This document shows, piece by piece, positions 61,222-64,000 of a stretch of DNA of 64,000 bases. The notes beneath the pieces were generated by a model. That model was not told where the DNA came from. It saw only the letters and a list, made by a program, of their open reading frames with translations, and ran no database searches. Source of the DNA: Chthonomonadaceae bacterium (GTDB lineage: Bacteria; Armatimonadota; Fimbriimonadia; Fimbriimonadales; Fimbriimonadaceae); NCBI GenBank assembly GCA_015709495.1, contig CP054189.1, forward strand, positions 2,356,001 to 2,420,000. Reading direction: 5' to 3'. The stretch's first letter is position 1, and the number at the start of each line of letters is the position of its first letter. The position numbers and the translations under genes are program-made.

Positions 61222-62736
61222 TCAGCGTCCCATCGAAGTGTACGTCTCCACCGAATAGACGATCTCGTGCTTCTTTCCGGGAGCGACGGTGACGTTCCAT
61301 TCGACTGAGTTCTTGGTGTTCGGCCCTGAGTTGGCGACTTCCGCGCCCTTGACGACGCCTCCGCCAATGTCGATGAGCTTCCCGTTGAGAGTTCTCTTGA
61401 TTCGAACCTTCGCAGGCTCCTTTCGGAAGTTCTCGAGCGTGAGCCTTCCTTCGAGGGTGATCGGGAGCCAGTTCTCGGTTCCGATGCGGAACGGGTCTCC
61501 TCGCTTCAGTTCCTTTTCCGCGCGCTCGACCTTGAGGCCGATCCCTTGGGCCAGCCTAAGTTCGGTCTTGTCCCCCGGAGCGGTGTACTGCATCATCTGC
61601 TGGCCGGCAGGCCGAAGGTCTTCCACGACGAACACCGGCCCCGTCGTGAACGGTTGCGACGACTTGTTGTTCAGCGTGAGGATGTACTCCACCTGGTCGC
61701 CATCCGCGTTCCACTCGAAGAGCGGGTCGATCGGGATCTCGATCTCGAAGATCATCGACATCGCCCGTTCCCCCGGCCGCAGGTAGAAGTTCGACTTCGT
61801 ATAGTACTGCAACTCCCCGGTTTCGTCGGAGGTCATCGGCCCGCCGAAACCGCCGCCGCCAAATCCACCGCCTCCGCCGATCCCGCGTCCCTCGCGAAGC
61901 GCTCCCGGGGCGGCCGATTTCGCCGAATCACGCTCAGCGAGAGAATTCACCAAAGGGTCTGCGTTCTTGAATTCAATCGACCTGCCCAGCATCGCCGCAA
62001 GGCTGCCCGAGACGAAGCCCTGCAGTAAGGAATCGACCGTGCCGCGATTGACGAGCAGCGGCGCGCCGACGACAAACACCACGTTGGCGTCGACCAACTC
62101 TTCGTTGAGGTCGAGCAAGGTGCCGCGAAGCGTCAGTCGTCCCGATGTCCCGTTCAACTCCAGCAGGTAGCTCGGCGTCCATTTCACGCCGTCTTGAACG
62201 TACGCGATTCCGAGGTCCGCCTTGCCCCCGGGCATTTCGGTTCGAAGCTTGATGCGAACAGGGAAGTCCGAAAGCGCAACTCGCTTGATCTTCGCGTACT
62301 CGATAGCGACGTAGTTTTCCTTCTCGTCGCGCACGAGCATCATTTTGTCGAGGAGATTGGTGAGCAGTCCGGTGACCACGCCCGTTTCCGTGGTCACCCT
62401 TAGCCTGAGCCCCACCTTGTTCGCCAAGCGCGAGCGCAGTTCTTCCGGCTTTTCGAAGTCGATGCGATGGTCGGTGGTGAGAACGACCGTGTCCACTCGG
62501 TCGGCGGGGTCCTTAGGGTACACCCAGAACGTCCCCCCGATGGCCTGCGGAACCAAATTCGTCGTAGCCCATCCGTCTTCGAGCGTCGCGCTGCCCTCTC
62601 GAACGTAGAACCCGAACCCCTCTTTGAAAACGACGAGCGTCTTCAACTTCGAAGCGAACGCGGGACCCTCTGGGGGTAGTTGAAGTCCGGCGCCCCACGA
62701 TGCGCCTACAGCAAGCGTAGCGATCCAAGTCAACAT
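61222..62736 (-). CDS. Secreted DUF4139-like protein, copy 2
   Basis: This 504-residue protein has a signal peptide (about 16 residues) and the same layout as the protein at 34902-36452, including 'DGVKWTPSYLLELNGTSGRL', 'DLNEELVDANVVFVVGAPLL' and 'KSSQPFTTGPVFVVEDLRPA' plus a shared 'GQQMMQYTAPGDKTELRLAQ'. A glycine-rich linker (GGGGGFGGGGFGG, about residues 290-303) divides it. The start has CGGGAGGG upstream. Role unknown; presence in two copies suggests a structural or surface function important to this organism. Confidence 0.7.
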   Translation of the reverse strand: MLTWIATLAVGASWGAGLQLPPEGPAFASKLKTLVVFKEGFGFYVREGSATLEDGWATTNLVPQAIGGTFWVYPKDPADRVDTVVLTTDHRIDFEKPEELRSRLANKVGLRLRVTTETGVVTGLLTNLLDKMMLVRDEKENYVAIEYAKIKRVALSDFPVRIKLRTEMPGGKADLGIAYVQDGVKWTPSYLLELNGTSGRLTLRGTLLDLNEELVDANVVFVVGAPLLVNRGTVDSLLQGFVSGSLAAMLGRSIEFKNADPLVNSLAERDSAKSAAPGALREGRGIGGGGGFGGGGFGGPMTSDETGELQYYTKSNFYLRPGERAMSMIFEIEIPIDPLFEWNADGDQVEYILTLNNKSSQPFTTGPVFVVEDLRPAGQQMMQYTAPGDKTELRLAQGIGLKVERAEKELKRGDPFRIGTENWLPITLEGRLTLENFRKEPAKVRIKRTLNGKLIDIGGGVVKGAEVANSGPNTKNSVEWNVTVAPGKKHEIVYSVETYTSMGR

Positions 62737-62800
62737 GGCAAGCCCTCCCGGAACGGTCGCCGCCGTCCCATTGGAAAGACGAAGCGAGGCCCCTTGTGCT

Positions 62801-64000
62801 TCAGTCTTCTACCGAGAACACCCGTGTCGTGGGGGCGTTAAGGACGGGAAGCTTGTAGATCGGATAGGTTTCTCCCGGCAACAGCTTCTCGCCGAGGAAA
62901 CCCCAAGCGGCGAGTCCATCGAGGCTTTCCGGTTCGAGTAGCATGAAAATGAGGTTCTGCAGCGGTTGGGCCGTGCGGACGATGTAATCCCCTACTGGAA
63001 CAGCGCAATCGCCGTCAACGAACTCCCCCTCTAACCTGAGCAGCCGCGCGCCTTGGAACGGCTGCGCCGAAGAATTGGCCTCCCGAATGCGAAAATACTC
63101 GCAGCCAAATGCGCGCTTGTTCGTGGGTTCAAGCCGCTCGACGACGACCCCGTGAGCGAGAAGCAGCCGGACAGCGTCTCGGAACGAGGAAGGGATCACA
63201 TAGGCGACCGGCAAGTTCGCCGTTCGCGTCGGACGAAAGCGATCGAACACCTCCATCGGAACGCGCTCGATGACTTCGGGCGCCATACCGGACCGTGGAG
63301 CGCCCGCCTTTTCCATCAGGACCTCTTCGACTCCGCGCGAGGCCATTTCGAACCGCACTCCTAGCCTCTTCGGTTGCCTTGTGATCTCCCTTCCCATCGA
63401 GGATGCGTCCGCTTCACGGATGAGTCGAGCCACCCTCTCGCGCTGGTTGGCGATTTCTTCCAGGACCAGATAGGTGAACCAATACGTCGCTTCGATTCTT
63501 TTCTTGAACGGCAAGTAGCTCATCGCCTCGGAGAGCACGGCGATGCGGTTGCGAAGGCCCGCGTAGTTGGTGACGTAGCGTCCCTCTTCGCCGAAGGTCT
63601 GCCAAACTTGGGAACCCGGCTGACCCGAAGCGTTGCCGTAGTCGAAGGTCTCCAGGTGGGCCTCAGCCCTCATCCGCTCCCGCACCTTGGGAAGGAGTTC
63701 CGACCGGCAGTAATCGAGAACCCACGGATCCGTGTTGGGATGGAGCGGCGGGGAATACGTAAGGTGATATCCGTGCCGGGTGCCGTTCGTGGTGTGCAGG
63801 TCCATGACCACGTCGGGGTCCCATTTGCGGTACACGTGCTCGAGAACCGCGTTCATCTCGGGGGACCTCGCTTTCATGCAGTCTCGGTTGAGGTCGAGAC
63901 CCTCGCCGTTGGCCCTTTGTCCGACTCGCGCCGGTCCGTCCTGCGACGGGCGATTGCGGCGTCCTTCTCCCCAGTTCTCGTTGCCGTCGGCGTTGTAGAC
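62801..64000 (-). CDS. Zinc carboxypeptidase (peptidase M14) family protein, N-terminus cut by window edge
   Basis: The reading frame is open to the right edge, giving 399 residues of a longer protein. At the edge it reads 'VYNADGNENWGEGRRN' and 'GLDLNRDCMKARSPEMN', which is the M14 pattern of an N-P/A-D-G-N loop and a DLNRD motif. The third zinc ligand is in 'VVMDLHTTNG' and the catalytic glutamate in 'IAVLSEAMSYLPF'. The HxxE part of the zinc site would lie beyond the window. Members remove C-terminal residues or cleave gamma-D-Glu-type bonds in peptidoglycan; which applies is unclear. Confidence 0.88.
   Translation of the reverse strand, partial: VYNADGNENWGEGRRNRPSQDGPARVGQRANGEGLDLNRDCMKARSPEMNAVLEHVYRKWDPDVVMDLHTTNGTRHGYHLTYSPPLHPNTDPWVLDYCRSELLPKVRERMRAEAHLETFDYGNASGQPGSQVWQTFGEEGRYVTNYAGLRNRIAVLSEAMSYLPFKKRIEATYWFTYLVLEEIANQRERVARLIREADASSMGREITRQPKRLGVRFEMASRGVEEVLMEKAGAPRSGMAPEVIERVPMEVFDRFRPTRTANLPVAYVIPSSFRDAVRLLLAHGVVVERLEPTNKRAFGCEYFRIREANSSAQPFQGARLLRLEGEFVDGDCAVPVGDYIVRTAQPLQNLIFMLLEPESLDGLAAWGFLGEKLLPGETYPIYKLPVLNAPTTRVFSVED

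Noticed and set aside
60129-61367. A 412-codon minus-strand frame covering the PH-like membrane gene
   Set aside because: The opposite plus-strand product has membrane helices and a PH-like tail; the minus frame is Arg/Pro-rich and crosses the DUF4139 stop.

Overview
The window is 64 kb of gene-dense, high-GC bacterial chromosome with about 51 protein genes, one tRNA and very short intergenic gaps. Many starts are GTG or TTG and many neighbours overlap by ATGA. No gene settles the phylum. The mixture suggests a Fimbriimonas-like member of the Armatimonadota or a related deep-branching, flagellated bacterium: split carB, many secreted proteins of unknown function, two DUF4139-like proteins, a four-helix-bundle (S23-type) protein and an unusual exopolysaccharide cluster. 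This placement is a guess from gene content. No phage, transposase, CRISPR array or rRNA was seen.

Layout. 1-8.8 kb: a CBS-type protein cut by the left edge, Hsp20, an M19 dipeptidase, tRNA-Leu(CAG), a serine hydrolase, then a leftward set (TPR membrane protein, DTG protease with PDZ, aldehyde dehydrogenase, MscS channel). 8.9-15.1 kb: carA and a carB gene split into two ORFs at its domain boundary; between the halves lie a secreted CPPC protein and an oppositely oriented four-helix-bundle gene preceded by a 9-bp tandem repeat. 15.1-20.6 kb: secreted STN-like protein, VanZ-like protein, SurE, and a lone flagellin with a clear sigma-28 promoter.

20.8-34.8 kb: exopolysaccharide cluster (nucleotide-sugar dehydrogenase, AsnB, heparinase II/III-like protein, O-antigen ligase/polymerase, three GT4 transferases, two-domain oxidoreductase, Wzz-like protein). 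34.9-44.7 kb: DUF4139-like protein, a large secreted HEYGH metallopeptidase, MurQ plus an N-acetylhexosamine kinase (cell-wall recycling), two GT9 heptosyltransferase-like genes and an M61 peptidase.

44.8-56.6 kb: a GNAT enzyme, then a continuous leftward gene train: glmU, prs, a six-gene membrane cassette of unknown function, recO, an oligopeptide-binding lipoprotein, an AraC regulator and an MlaF-like ATPase. The cassette (49.8-54.3 kb) is the best candidate here for an undescribed system: every junction overlaps, most members are membrane proteins and none has a known role. 56.7-64 kb: upp, small membrane proteins, a redoxin coupled to a lone DsbD N-terminal domain, a VOC protein, a second DUF4139-like protein and an M14 carboxypeptidase cut by the right edge.

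Themes. Translation start signals are varied: strong Shine-Dalgarno sites, possible leaderless starts, and two genes (recO and the O-antigen ligase) whose conserved N-termini precede any ATG, GTG or TTG. Several convergent gene pairs overlap at their 3' ends.
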